A stretch of 64,000 nucleotides of DNA, taken from JBHGXV01 sp041920505 (GTDB lineage Bacteria > Bacillota > Bacilli > Brevibacillales > Brevibacillaceae). Both the position numbers and the translations under genes were made by a program. Of this stretch, positions 15,166-27,300 are shown in pieces. The notes beneath the pieces are model-generated. The model did not search any database. It saw only the letters and a program-made list of their open reading frames with translations, and had not been told where the DNA came from. The stretch is from the NCBI GenBank assembly GCA_041920505.1, contig JBHGXV010000039.1, forward strand, positions 124,001-188,000. The letters run 5' to 3'. Within the stretch, counting starts at the first letter, position 1, and every line of letters begins with the position of its first letter.

Positions 15166-15905
15166 CGTACCTCTCCTTCTGTCGTGATGACGGCGAGCAT
15201 GGATTGCCACGCCGCGAGCGGATCGGCGGCTGTGGTAATCGCCCGGCCGATCACGATGTAGTCACTGCCCAAGGCAAACGCCTCCCGGGGCGTGGTGATG
15301 CGCGTCTGATCCCCATGGTCCGATCCGGCGGGGCGAATCCCCGGCGTCACGGTGACAAACCCTGTACCGCAGGCCTGCTTGACGAACGGCACCTCCAGCG
15401 GGGAGGCGACGACGCCGTCCAGACCGGCCTCGGAAGCGAGGCGGGCGTAGCGGACGACCGTCTCTTCCATCGTTCCGGCGATCCCGATCTGTTCGCTCAT
15501 CACCGCCTGGCTGGTGCTGGTGAGCATCGTCACCCCGATCAGCAGCGGCCGGGCGGCGCCGGATTGTATGCCCTGCTCCAGCCCGTCGCGCGCCGCTTCC
15601 ATCATCGCCATGCCGCCCGCGACGTGCAGATTGACCATGTCCGCCCCGAGGCGGGCCAGGCTTCTCATCGCCCCTTTGGCCGTGTTCGGGATGTCGTGCA
15701 CCTTCAGGTCGACAAAGACGCGGAATCCCTGTGCCTTCAGCGACTCGACGATCTTAGGCCCGGCCGCGTAAAACAACTCCATGCCCACTTTTACATAGCG
15801 CACATGTCCGCTTAGCGTGGACAAACAGCGGTGGACGGCCGCTTCGTCGGCGAAGTCGAGCGCCAGGATGATCTTCTCGGCCCATGCGTTGCTGGTTGCG
15901 GTCAT
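15162..15905 (-). CDS. pyrF: Orotidine 5'-phosphate decarboxylase
   Basis: A 247-residue TIM-barrel decarboxylase making UMP, the last step of de novo pyrimidine synthesis. The catalytic peptide VFVDLKVHDIPNTAKGA (Asp-Lys-x-x-Asp) and the C-terminal phosphate loop region SDYIVIGRAIT are intact. ATG 15905 follows GGAGGGGG. It starts 24 bp after carB. In Bacillus subtilis pyrK and pyrD lie between these genes; here they are missing. Confidence 0.96.
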   Translation of the reverse strand: MTATSNAWAEKIILALDFADEAAVHRCLSTLSGHVRYVKVGMELFYAAGPKIVESLKAQGFRVFVDLKVHDIPNTAKGAMRSLARLGADMVNLHVAGGMAMMEAARDGLEQGIQSGAARPLLIGVTMLTSTSQAVMSEQIGIAGTMEETVVRYARLASEAGLDGVVASPLEVPFVKQACGTGFVTVTPGIRPAGSDHGDQTRITTPREAFALGSDYIVIGRAITTAADPLAAWQSMLAVITTEGEVR

Positions 15906-15929
15906 ACGTATCCCCCTCCCTTTCGCCGC

Positions 15930-19125
<3,196 letters not shown>

Positions 19126-19142
<17 letters not shown>

Positions 19143-20223
19143 AACTCTTCTCCTCCTTCGCGCGCGCGATCATCTCCAGGAACTGGTCAAACAGGTAACC
19201 GGAATCGTAGGGACCGGGTGCCGCTTCCGGGTGGTACTGCACGGAAAACGCCTGCCGGGACACGTCGCGAAGCCCCTCGATGGTGCCGTCGTTCAGCGCG
19301 ATGTGTGTCACTTCCAGGCTGGTATTCTTGATCGATTCCGGGGTGACGGCGTAGCCGTGGTTTTGCGACGTGATGTAGGTGCGGCCGGTGGCCAATTCTT
19401 TCACCGGGTGGTTACCGCCGCGATGGCCGACCTTCATTTTCTGTGTGTCGGCGCCGGACGCCAGCGCGAACAACTGGTGGCCGAGACAGATGCCGAACAG
19501 CGGGTATTCGCCAATAAGCACGCGGATCGTCTCAATCGCCTGCGGCACGTCCTTCGGGTCGCCGGGGCCGTTGGACAACAGAATCCCGTCCGGCTGAATG
19601 CGGCGAATCTCGTCGGCGGTCACGTTGTACGGCACGACGACGACGTCGCAGCCGCGCTTGGTCAGTTCGCGCAGGATGCCGTGCTTGGACCCGAAGTCCA
19701 CCAGCACGACGCGGTGTCCCGTGCCGGGGCAACTGAACACGCTTTTGGTCGACACGCGGGACACCTGGTCCGTCATCAGATTGGCCTGCTTCAGCGAGGC
19801 GACCAGCTCCGCCGTCGGGGTGTCGCTGGTGGTGATCAGCCCGCGCAGGGTGCCGTGATGACGGATTTTGCGGGTGAGCATCCGCGTGTCCACGCCGGCG
19901 ATGCCGGGGATGCCGTACGTTTTCAGCAATTCGTCCAGCGTCTGGGTATTGCGCCAGTTGCTCGGCTCGTCGCAGTGCTCGCGCACGACGAAGCCGTGAA
20001 TGAACGGGCGCACCGCCTCGAAGTCGTCCCGGTTGATCCCGTAGTTGCCGATCAAGGGATAGGTCATGACGACGATCTGTCCGCAGTAAGACGGGTCGGA
20101 CAGCACCTCCTGGTAGCCGGTCAATCCCGTGTTGAACACCACTTCGCCAAGCGATTCACTCGTCGCGCCAAACGCCTCTCCCACGCATTCCGTTCCGTCT
20201 TCCAGTATCAGTCTCGCTTGCAC
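19126..20223 (-). CDS. carA: Carbamoyl-phosphate synthase small (glutaminase) subunit
   Basis: A 365-residue glutamine amidotransferase subunit. The class-I triad is visible: Cys in GICLGHQLFALASG, and His-x-Glu near the C-terminus (VQYHPEAAPGP). The chosen start is GTG 20223 behind AAAGGAGGAGAG; in-frame ATG or TTG codons upstream lack a ribosome site and would add residues foreign to the family. It supplies ammonia to CarB. It begins 88 bp after pyrC and overlaps carB. Confidence 0.96.
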
Positions 20224-20311
20224 AGCGCTCTCCTCCTTTTGGGATTCGTTGTATCCATTCATCCGTCGCCCTGCGGCCGGTTCGTCCTTTCGCGAGGTCA
20301 GGCGGACATGC

Positions 20312-21595
20312 CTAGCTCTCGTGCCGATACACAATCCTGCCGTCCACCATTGTCAGGACGGGCCAACCCTTGCACGACCAGCCTGCGAACGGGGTGTTGC
20401 GTCCCTTGCTGGCAAATTGTTCGGGGTTGATCGTTCGTTCGCTCTCAAGGTCGATAACCACCAGATCGGCGACCGCGCCTTCTTGCAGTCGGCCGTAGGG
20501 CAGGCCGAAAATCTCGGCCGGTTTTGTCGTCATCTTTTCCACCAGCTCGCCCAGTGTCAACTCGCCGGTCAGCACCAGGTGGGTGTACAGGAGCGGGAAA
20601 GCCGTCTCCAGACCGACGATGCCAAACGGGGCGCGCTCAAGCCCTTTGGCCTTCTCCTCCCGCGTGTGCGGCGCGTGATCGGTGGCGATGATGTCGATCG
20701 TGCCGTCCTTCAGTCCGGCGATCAGCGCCGCGCGATCCTCGCGGGAGCGGAGCGGCGGGTTCATCTTCCAGTTGGCGTCAAGGCTGTCCGGGATGTCTTC
20801 GTCGCACAACAAGAGGTGGTGCGGCGTCACTTCCGCCGTCACGTTCACCCCGGCCCGTTTGCCGTCGCGCACCAGGCGCACCGACTCTTTGGCGCTGATG
20901 TGGCAGACGTGGTAGTGGACGCCCGTTTGCTCGGCCAGCAGGATGTCGCGTCCGACGTGGATGGACTCCGACTCGGAGGGAATCCCTGTCAGACCGTGCC
21001 TGGCCGCCTTCACTCCGGCGTGCAGCGCACTGCCTGCGGGGATCAGGTCGTCATCCTCGCAGTGGGCGACCACCGACAGGCCGAGTGCCTTGGCCGTCTG
21101 CATCGCCCGCTTCATCATCGCGCTCGACTGGACGCCGACGCCGTCGTCGGTGACGGCGACGATGCCCGCTTCTTTCAGGGCCGCGAAATCGGTCAGCTCT
21201 TCCCCCCGCTCGCGCACCGTGATCGCGCCGTAGGGCAGCACGCGGGCCAACCCGGCTTCGGCCGCTTTTTGTTTCACGTAGGCCACCGTTTCCACGCTGT
21301 CGATCACCGGACGGGTGTTGGGCATGCAGGCGACGGTGGTGAAACCGCCGCGAACCGCCGATGCCGTGCCGGTGGCAATCGTCTCTTTCGCCTCGAAGCC
21401 CGGCTCGCGCAGGTGGACGTGCATATCGATAAATCCGGCGCTGACAAACAGGCCGTCCAGATCGATCACCTCGTGGCCGTCAGTGTCCACCCGCTCGGCG
21501 ATGCGGGCGATCCGCTCGTCTTCGACCAGAATGTCGCGGCGCACCATCTCCCCTGCCTGGTTCAGGCACGTACCGTTTCCAAGGATGATTCCCAT
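20312..21595 (-). CDS. pyrC: Dihydroorotase
   Basis: A 427-residue class I dihydroorotase that cyclises carbamoyl aspartate. Metal ligands are visible in DMHVHLREPGF, the later TDHAPHT, and the His of SVVAHCED. The start is ATG 21595 behind GGGGGAGATG, 34 bp inside the end of pyrB, so translation is coupled. Length matches the Bacillus enzyme. Dihydroorotate would next need dihydroorotate dehydrogenase, whose gene is not in this operon. Confidence 0.96.
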   Translation of the reverse strand: MGIILGNGTCLNQAGEMVRRDILVEDERIARIAERVDTDGHEVIDLDGLFVSAGFIDMHVHLREPGFEAKETIATGTASAVRGGFTTVACMPNTRPVIDSVETVAYVKQKAAEAGLARVLPYGAITVRERGEELTDFAALKEAGIVAVTDDGVGVQSSAMMKRAMQTAKALGLSVVAHCEDDDLIPAGSALHAGVKAARHGLTGIPSESESIHVGRDILLAEQTGVHYHVCHISAKESVRLVRDGKRAGVNVTAEVTPHHLLLCDEDIPDSLDANWKMNPPLRSREDRAALIAGLKDGTIDIIATDHAPHTREEKAKGLERAPFGIVGLETAFPLLYTHLVLTGELTLGELVEKMTTKPAEIFGLPYGRLQEGAVADLVVIDLESERTINPEQFASKGRNTPFAGWSCKGWPVLTMVDGRIVYRHES

Positions 21596-22509
21596 CGCAC
21601 ATCTCCCCCGTTCAACACGTGTTCCAATACCGCCATGCGCACGGCCACGCCGTTTGCCACTTGCGTAAAGATCAGCGAGCGTTCGCACTCCACCAGGGCG
21701 GTGTCGATCTCCACGCCCCGGTTGACCGGTGCCGGGTGCATGATGACCGCTTTCGGTTTCATCGCCCGCTCCCGTTTGAGCGTAAGTCCGTACGCCTCAT
21801 GGTACGCTTCCGCCGAGGCGAACAAGGCTTCGCTGTGCCTCTCCAGTTGCACTCTGAGCATCATCACCACATCTGCGGTTTGAACAGCCTCGTCGATCTC
21901 GACAATCCGCACGCCGGCCGGCAGTTCGTCCGCCGGGCGCATCATCGACTCCGGTCCGGCCAGAAGCAGGTTGGCCCCCAGTTGGGGCAGCGCGTGCAGG
22001 TGGGAACCGAGGACGCGGCTGTGCTTCAGATCGCCGACGATGGCCACGGTCAGTCCGGCGATGCCGCCGAAGTGGCGCTTCATCGTCAACAGGTCCAACA
22101 GGCACTGGGTCGGATGCTCATTCGTCCCGTCTCCGGCGTTGATCAGGCTCATTCCCACCCGGTCGGCCAGCTCGTGGATCGTCCCGTTTTCCTGGGTGCG
22201 GATCACCGCCGCCTCCACGCCCATCGCTTCCAGCGTGCGCAGGGTGTCGTAGACCGTCTCCCCCTTGGTCGTCGACGACGTCTCTGCCGAGAAGTGGAGC
22301 ACGTTCGCGCCCAGCCGCTTTTCCGCCACTTCGAACGAGAAGCGCGTGCGCGTGCTCGGCTCGAAGAACAGGTTGGCGACAAACCGTCCGGCGAGCGCGT
22401 CCGTCTGCTCGCCCGACCGGTCGGCCCAGTGGTTGGCCCGCTCCAACAATCCCTCGATTTGCGCTTTGGTCAGCCCTTTGACGCCTGTCAGATGTGCGCG
22501 TTTGCCCAT
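21562..22509 (-). CDS. pyrB: Aspartate carbamoyltransferase
   Basis: A 315-residue catalytic chain condensing carbamoyl phosphate with aspartate. The carbamoyl-phosphate motif FEPSTRTRFSFE and the GDGTNEHPTQCLLDL segment are intact. ATG 22509 lies behind GGAGGGTT. No regulatory chain gene (pyrI) is present, as usual in Bacillus-type operons. A PyrR-type attenuator occupies the gap upstream. Confidence 0.96.
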   Translation of the reverse strand: MGKRAHLTGVKGLTKAQIEGLLERANHWADRSGEQTDALAGRFVANLFFEPSTRTRFSFEVAEKRLGANVLHFSAETSSTTKGETVYDTLRTLEAMGVEAAVIRTQENGTIHELADRVGMSLINAGDGTNEHPTQCLLDLLTMKRHFGGIAGLTVAIVGDLKHSRVLGSHLHALPQLGANLLLAGPESMMRPADELPAGVRIVEIDEAVQTADVVMMLRVQLERHSEALFASAEAYHEAYGLTLKRERAMKPKAVIMHPAPVNRGVEIDTALVECERSLIFTQVANGVAVRMAVLEHVLNGGDVRWESSLETVRA

Positions 22510-22535
22510 CGCGAAACCCTCCGTTCCCGTATTGT

Positions 22536-22645
22536 AAAAAATGCTTCTTACCGTTCGGCCCCAGAGGCCAGGGTAAGAAGCATGCGTCGTGATTTGCGCA
22601 GGGCAAACGAACGCCTGCCATCCTTGCCAGCCTCACGGGACCGGA
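22536..22645 (-). promoter_or_regulatory. PyrR attenuator before pyrB
   Basis: On the minus strand a PyrR-binding loop with GGTCCCGTGAGGCTGGCAAG (22642-22623) is followed by a strong terminator, ATGCTTCTTACC pairing with GGTAAGAAGCAT and then TTTTTT (22583-22536). UMP-bound PyrR on the first element would allow the terminator to form. Confidence 0.88.
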
Positions 22646-22689
22646 TTTAAAGGAAAGCGTCTTTCGTTCAGTATTCCCATTATCTGTTT

Positions 22690-24015
22690 CTATTGACCGG
22701 CTTCGCCCGCAGCCGATTCCTTGCCCGGCAGAACCGCGTGCAGCACCATGCCGAGGAAGGTGGAGAAGGCGATATTGTCAATCGTCAGGTTGGTCAAAAA
22801 CGATTGCCAGAACGTGACACCGGCGAAGCTGATTTTGAACCCGCCGATCCCGGTGACCAGAATCGCGGCGGCGATGATCATGTTGCGCTTGTTGGAGAAG
22901 TTGACCTTGTTTTCCACGTACATCCGCAAGCCTTGTGCTGCGATGATCCCGAACAGGATGATCGACACACCGCCCAGCACCGGAGTCGGGATCGTCATCA
23001 ACAGGGCGCTGATCTTGCCGATGAAGGAGAACAGGATGGCGAACACGGCGGCGAGCGCGATCACGCTGCGGCTGAACACGCGGGTGATCGCCAGCACGCC
23101 GATGTTTTCCCCGTAGGTGGTGCTTGGCGGACCGCCGAGGAACGCGGCCACGGCGGTGGCGACACCGTCACCCAAAAGACTGCGGTGCAAGCCGGGGTCT
23201 TTCATCAGGTCGCGCTCCATGACGCGGCCGGTGACCAGCAAGTGGCCCAGGTGCTCGGCCAGGGTGACAAAGGCGACCGGCGCGATGATCAGCGCGGGCA
23301 CCCACGCCTGTGGATTGCCCATCGCCTGAGCCACGGCGCCCACTTGCAGTTTCGGCGCGCTGAACAAGGGAGCGCTGGTCACTTTGGCCCAGTCGATCAA
23401 CTCCGGGTGGCGCAGCAAGGTGTAGAGGTAGCCGGTGGTGATCCCGATCAGGATGGGAATCAGGGCGAAGAATCCTCGCAGCACCACGGCGGCGAGTACG
23501 GTGATCACCATCGTCACCAGCGAGATTTCAATCGAGGTAAGCGAGATGGTTTGCTTGCCGTCCACGGTCACTTTTGTCGCCATGTCGACGGCCACGCCCG
23601 CCAGACTGAGCCCGATGACGACGATAACCGAGGCGATCACGACCGGCGGCAGCACCTTGTTCAGCCACTCGACGCCGCTCTTCTGCACGATCGCGGCGAC
23701 GATCACGTACACCAGCCCGGACAGGAAGCAACCCAACAGGGCAGTGCCGGGGCCGAAGTTGGCGCTCACTGTGATGATCGGCCCGATGAAGGCGAACGAA
23801 GACCCCAGGTAGTTGGGCAGCTTGCCTTTGGTGATGAACAGGAACAACAGCGTGCCAAGCCCGCTCGATAACAGCGCGGCCGACGGGTCCAGTCCGGTCA
23901 GGATCGGCACCAGGACGGTCGCTCCGAACATCGCGAACAGGTGCTGGATGCCAAGCGGCAGCAGTTTGCCGAGCGCCGGCGTTTCATGCACGTCGATGAA
24001 TGTCTTTTGACTCAT
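22690..24015 (-). CDS. pyrP: Uracil permease (NCS2/UraA type)
   Basis: A 441-residue membrane protein of the nucleobase:cation symporter 2 family, about 14 membrane spans. It opens MSQKTFIDVHETPALGKLLPLGIQHLFAMFGATVLVP, where the QHLFAMFG motif is a uracil permease hallmark. The signature GLAEH-like segment FVTLAEHLGHL and GGPPSTTYGENIGVLAITRV are present. It imports uracil by proton symport. It is flanked by PyrR attenuators on both sides and is regulated with the operon. Confidence 0.95.
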   Translation of the reverse strand: MSQKTFIDVHETPALGKLLPLGIQHLFAMFGATVLVPILTGLDPSAALLSSGLGTLLFLFITKGKLPNYLGSSFAFIGPIITVSANFGPGTALLGCFLSGLVYVIVAAIVQKSGVEWLNKVLPPVVIASVIVVIGLSLAGVAVDMATKVTVDGKQTISLTSIEISLVTMVITVLAAVVLRGFFALIPILIGITTGYLYTLLRHPELIDWAKVTSAPLFSAPKLQVGAVAQAMGNPQAWVPALIIAPVAFVTLAEHLGHLLVTGRVMERDLMKDPGLHRSLLGDGVATAVAAFLGGPPSTTYGENIGVLAITRVFSRSVIALAAVFAILFSFIGKISALLMTIPTPVLGGVSIILFGIIAAQGLRMYVENKVNFSNKRNMIIAAAILVTGIGGFKISFAGVTFWQSFLTNLTIDNIAFSTFLGMVLHAVLPGKESAAGEAGQ

Positions 24016-24043
24016 GATTTCCCCTTCTTTCCTCTATCTCAGT

Positions 24044-24155
24044 AAAAAACCTCTTTGTGCAGGCACAAAGAGGCATGGTTTCTCCCTTGTTCGCAGGCGC
24101 GAACCGTTCGCGGAAGAAGATGCTCCCCTTGCCAACCTCACAGGATCAGCGTTAA
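24044..24155 (-). promoter_or_regulatory. PyrR attenuator between pyrR and pyrP
   Basis: The minus strand shows a PyrR-box-like element (ATCCTGTGAGGTTGGCAAGG, about 24146-24127) and then a terminator, CCTCTTTGTGC with GCACAAAGAGG and TTTTTT (24073-24044). The loop differs from the other two copies at several bases but keeps the GAGGYTGRCAAGG-like core. Confidence 0.85.
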
Positions 24156-24161
24156 AGAGGA

Positions 24162-24704
24162 CTATTCAGCTAGTTGGCGGATCGACACCTTGTCGACCCC
24201 GTCCACCTCGTGCAGTTGCACGGCGACGATCTCGCTGCGCGACGTCGGCACGTTTTTGCCGACGTAATCGGGGCGGATCGGCAGTTCGCGGTGTCCCCGG
24301 TCGATGAGCACGGCCAACTGGATCATCTTCGGCCGGCCTTCGTCGATCAAAGCGTCCAGCGCGGCCCGCACCGTCCGGCCGGTGTACAGCACGTCGTCCA
24401 CCAGGATGACCGTCTTTCCGGTCACGTCGCCCGGCAGTTGCGCTCCCTTCAGCACCGCGTCTTCCGCCTTGTGCGTCAGGTCGTCGCGGTAGAGCGTGAT
24501 GTCGAGCTGGCCGACCGGCCCGTTCACGTTTTCGATCTGCTCGATCCGCTGCGCCAGGCGCTCCGCCAGGTAAATCCCGCGGGTCTTGATGCCGACAATG
24601 ATCAAGTCTTCGACGCCCTTGTTCTTTTCGATGATCTCGTGAGCGATGCGGGTGAGAGCGCGGCGCATCGCGGCTTCATCCAGAATGACGCTTTTGTCGA
24701 TCAA
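24162..24704 (-). CDS. pyrR: Pyrimidine operon attenuation protein / uracil phosphoribosyltransferase
   Basis: A 180-residue PRTase-fold regulator. It binds UMP and the pyr leader RNA, promotes termination when pyrimidines are plentiful, and has secondary uracil phosphoribosyltransferase activity. The PRPP loop VILVDDVLYTGRTVRAALDA and the basic RNA-contact region are present. The start is TTG 24704 behind AAAGGGGAA, giving the family length; longer frames run into the attenuator. First gene of the pyr operon, followed by pyrP. Confidence 0.95.
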   Translation of the reverse strand: MIDKSVILDEAAMRRALTRIAHEIIEKNKGVEDLIIVGIKTRGIYLAERLAQRIEQIENVNGPVGQLDITLYRDDLTHKAEDAVLKGAQLPGDVTGKTVILVDDVLYTGRTVRAALDALIDEGRPKMIQLAVLIDRGHRELPIRPDYVGKNVPTSRSEIVAVQLHEVDGVDKVSIRQLAE

Positions 24705-24730
24705 CGCGGATTCCCCTTTCTTACTTGCAA

Positions 24731-24851
24731 AACAAAAACGCTTCTTGTCGGCTGACAAGAAGCGCGGTTGGCTACACCAAGACAACCGGAAGGCAGATGC
24801 CCTTCCTTCCTGATGGCGGCGTCCGTCGTCCTTGTCAGCCTCTCGGGACTG
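24731..24851 (-). promoter_or_regulatory. PyrR attenuator in the pyr leader before pyrR
   Basis: The near-consensus PyrR site AGTCCCGAGAGGCTGACAAG (about 24850-24831, minus) precedes a terminator with CGCTTCTTGTC pairing GACAAGAAGCG and a run TTTTTGTTTT (24764-24731). This is the closest of the three copies to the Bacillus consensus. Confidence 0.92.
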
Positions 24852-24885
24852 ATTTAAAGGAACCGATTGTTTGGTTGTCGCAATC

Positions 24886-24914
24886 ATTATGACACGCTTT
24901 GTTCGGCCTGTCAA
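24886..24914 (-). promoter_or_regulatory. Sigma-A promoter of the pyr operon
   Basis: TTGACA (24914-24909), 17 bp, CATAAT (24891-24886) on the minus strand, ending 35 bp before the PyrR box and just after the rluD-type gene stop. Confidence 0.8.
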
Positions 24915-24916
24915 TC

Positions 24917-25846
24917 TTATTGTTGGCGCAAAAACGAAATCAATGCCACCATGTCCGGCGGAAGCGGCGCTTCAAACTCCATGTACTCGCCCGTACGCGG
25001 GTGGACAAACCCGAGCGTCTTGGCGTGCAGGGCCTGTCCGTCCAAATCAAGCGTGTTGCGCGGCCCGTACTTGGGATCGCCCACCAGCGGATAGCCGATG
25101 TATTTCATGTGCACGCGAATCTGATGGGTCCGCCCAGTCTCCAGCTTCAGCTCCACCAGGGTGTATTCCTTGAACCGCTCCAGCACGACAAAATGGGTAA
25201 CGGCCGGCTTGCTGTTCTCAAACACCACGGCCATCTGCTGCCGGTTCTTGGGGTCGCGCCCGATCGGCGCGTCGATCGTGCCCATCTCGTGCAAAATGAC
25301 GCCGTGCACCAGCGCGATGTACTTGCGGTTCACCGTGTGCGCCTTGAGCTGTTCGGCGAGACCCAGGTGCGCCTTGTCGTTTTTGGCCACCATCAACAGG
25401 CCGGACGTGTCCTTGTCGATGCGATGGACGATGCCGGGGCGCAATACGCCGTTGATGCCCGACAAGTCCTTGCAGTGATAAAGCAGCCCGTTCACCAGCG
25501 TTCCGCTGTAGTGGCCCGGCGCGGGATGGACGACCAGTCCGCGCGGCTTGTTGACGACGACCACGTCGCTGTCTTCATAGACGATGTCCAGATCCATCGG
25601 CTCCGGCCGGATCGCCAGTTCTTTCGGCGGCGGCACGCGCAAGGTGACCTCGTCGTCGGCCGCCACCTTGTAATTGTTTTTTACCGGTTCGCCGTTGACC
25701 GTGACCCGCCCTTCCTTCACCCAGGCCTGCACCTGGGAGCGGGACCAGTCTTCGCTTTGCAAGGTGATGTATTTGTCGATCCGCTCCCCTGCGTCGGCGG
25801 GATCGACCGTCCAGTCGTATCGTTCAAACACTGTCGATTCGCTCAT
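24917..25846 (-). CDS. RluA/RluD-family 23S rRNA pseudouridine synthase
   Basis: A 309-residue protein with an N-terminal S4 RNA-binding domain (about 18-80, GERIDKYITLQSEDWSRSQVQAWVKEGRVTV in part) and a pseudouridine synthase domain. The catalytic motif HRIDKDTSGLLMVAKND carries the nucleophilic Asp. Family members convert uridines 1911, 1915 and 1917 or similar sites of 23S rRNA. The start is ATG 25846 behind GGGAG. The gene order lspA, rluD-type (ylyB), pyrR is as in Bacillus subtilis. Confidence 0.92.
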   Translation of the reverse strand: MSESTVFERYDWTVDPADAGERIDKYITLQSEDWSRSQVQAWVKEGRVTVNGEPVKNNYKVAADDEVTLRVPPPKELAIRPEPMDLDIVYEDSDVVVVNKPRGLVVHPAPGHYSGTLVNGLLYHCKDLSGINGVLRPGIVHRIDKDTSGLLMVAKNDKAHLGLAEQLKAHTVNRKYIALVHGVILHEMGTIDAPIGRDPKNRQQMAVVFENSKPAVTHFVVLERFKEYTLVELKLETGRTHQIRVHMKYIGYPLVGDPKYGPRNTLDLDGQALHAKTLGFVHPRTGEYMEFEAPLPPDMVALISFLRQQ

Positions 25847-25895
25847 CAAAAACTCCCACTCGTCTGTTGTGTTGTGTCCAGTATGGACGGTTGCG

Positions 25896-26345
25896 TCAAC
25901 GGGCCCGCCGCGACTCCAGCAATAAATCCACCAACAAAAGCGCCACCCCGATCGTGATCGCCGCGTCGGCGACGTTGAAAATCGGGAAGTGAATCAGCAC
26001 GAAGTCGAGGAAATCGACCACTTTTCCCGTGCTGGCGCGGTCGATGAAATTGCCGATCGCGCCGCCCAATACCAGGGCCAGCGCCCAAGACACACGCGGC
26101 TGCCTGTGGCCGATCCGGTACAGCGAGATCACGATCCCCGCCACCACCGCCACGGTAATTACGATAAACAACACCCGTTGGTTTTGCAAAATGCCGAAGG
26201 CCGCCCCCATGTTGCGGTGCGAGGTAAGCTGGAACACGCCGGGAATCAACGGAATCGACTGGCCGTACACCATGTGTTGGACGACCAGGTATTTGGTAAC
26301 TTGATCCAACAGGACAACTGCTGCCGCGATGAGGTAGTACACCAA
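25896..26345 (-). CDS. lspA: Lipoprotein signal peptidase (signal peptidase II)
   Basis: A 149-residue membrane aspartyl protease with four helices that cleaves the signal peptide of diacylglyceryl-modified prolipoproteins. The two catalytic aspartates are visible in GGAIGNFIDRAS and HFPIFNVADAAI. The start is TTG 26345 or the next codon GTG 26342, behind GAGGGGGAC. Conserved context with rluD-type and pyrR. Confidence 0.94.
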   Translation of the reverse strand: MVYYLIAAAVVLLDQVTKYLVVQHMVYGQSIPLIPGVFQLTSHRNMGAAFGILQNQRVLFIVITVAVVAGIVISLYRIGHRQPRVSWALALVLGGAIGNFIDRASTGKVVDFLDFVLIHFPIFNVADAAITIGVALLLVDLLLESRRAR

Positions 26346-26417
26346 CGCGAGTCCCCCTCTTCTCTACGCCGAATAACACACGAATTGTACCACAGCCCAT
26401 GGGGCGAGGCAACCAAA

Positions 26418-27068
26418 TCAAGAACACATCCGTTTCAGCCGTTTGTAATACCGGTAGGCTTTGCGCACCGCGTCGAGCACCCACAGCGGGATTTTCCAGC
26501 CGCGATCCTTGATAAGCGGCAGATAAAGACGTGTATACACCTTCTTCAGGTCCTTCCACTTGCTGTCCGGCGCATCCTTGTAGTAGTCGGAGACGTCGAT
26601 CAGAAATCCCCGCCCCTGGTGCATCAACACGTTTTTGGCGTGGATGTCGTGAGGACACAACCCCCTCTCCCTCGCCAGCCGGATCGCCGCCTCCACGTCC
26701 TCGATCACCTGGGGCGGGATCGGGATGCCGTAGCGGAGACAGTCGAACAGCGGGATGCCGCGCATCCGTTTGAGCACCAACCACCTGTCACCGTACTGGT
26801 AACACACGGGAAAATACGGGGTTTCGCCCAGTTTGCCGTACACCTCAAGCTCCCGTTCGATGCCCGGCCGCCCCGGCGCGTACAGCTTCACGACCAACTC
26901 GGGATAGTCCGGGTGGGCGAAAACGCCGGCGTAATTGCCCACCCCCACCAACTCCCACGGCTCGGGGGTGTGCCGCACCACGATCGGATCGTGCGGCGAT
27001 GGGCTTTCCAGCCGCACGTCGCGCAAGAACGCCCGCAGCACCTGTTCATCGATCCGTTTCGCTCCCAT
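26418..27068 (-). CDS. Small serine/threonine protein kinase-like protein
   Basis: A 216-residue single-domain kinase fold, similar in layout to short Bacillus kinases of the YrzF type. Visible elements: a glycine-poor loop VGNYAGVFAHPDYPELVVKLY with a candidate ATP-binding Lys, HDIHAKNVLMHQ as the catalytic loop (HxDxxxxN-type, with Asp and Asn), and GFLIDVSDYY as a DFG-like metal site (ID-V-S). The substrate is unknown. ATG 27068 lies behind AAAGGGGGAA. It sits between the desaturase gene and lspA and may be read into lspA. Confidence 0.72.
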   Translation of the reverse strand: MGAKRIDEQVLRAFLRDVRLESPSPHDPIVVRHTPEPWELVGVGNYAGVFAHPDYPELVVKLYAPGRPGIERELEVYGKLGETPYFPVCYQYGDRWLVLKRMRGIPLFDCLRYGIPIPPQVIEDVEAAIRLARERGLCPHDIHAKNVLMHQGRGFLIDVSDYYKDAPDSKWKDLKKVYTRLYLPLIKDRGWKIPLWVLDAVRKAYRYYKRLKRMCS

Positions 27069-27105
27069 GCCGCTATTCCCCCTTTTGTCCCAGGCATGTC
27101 TTTTT

Positions 27106-27114
27106 ATTGTAGCA
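27106..27114 (-). promoter_or_regulatory. Candidate extended -10 promoter of the kinase gene
   Basis: The minus strand reads TTTGCTACAAT, an extended -10 (TGn plus TACAAT), 40 bp before the start codon. The -35 is poor. Confidence 0.4.
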
Positions 27115-27300
27115 AATCTTGCCTGGACACACGACACCCCTGCCTGCCGACGCCGTTTTCCGCCATGATCTTCTTTAAGCGGATTGCATCGGACGAGAGA
27201 CTGCCCGAACCGTTATCACGCTTCTATACTTGTTTATCCAAAAAAGAAAGAGCGGAGAATTGGCAGCAACGCTCAACCTTCCGCCCAAACGCTTTTGCCC

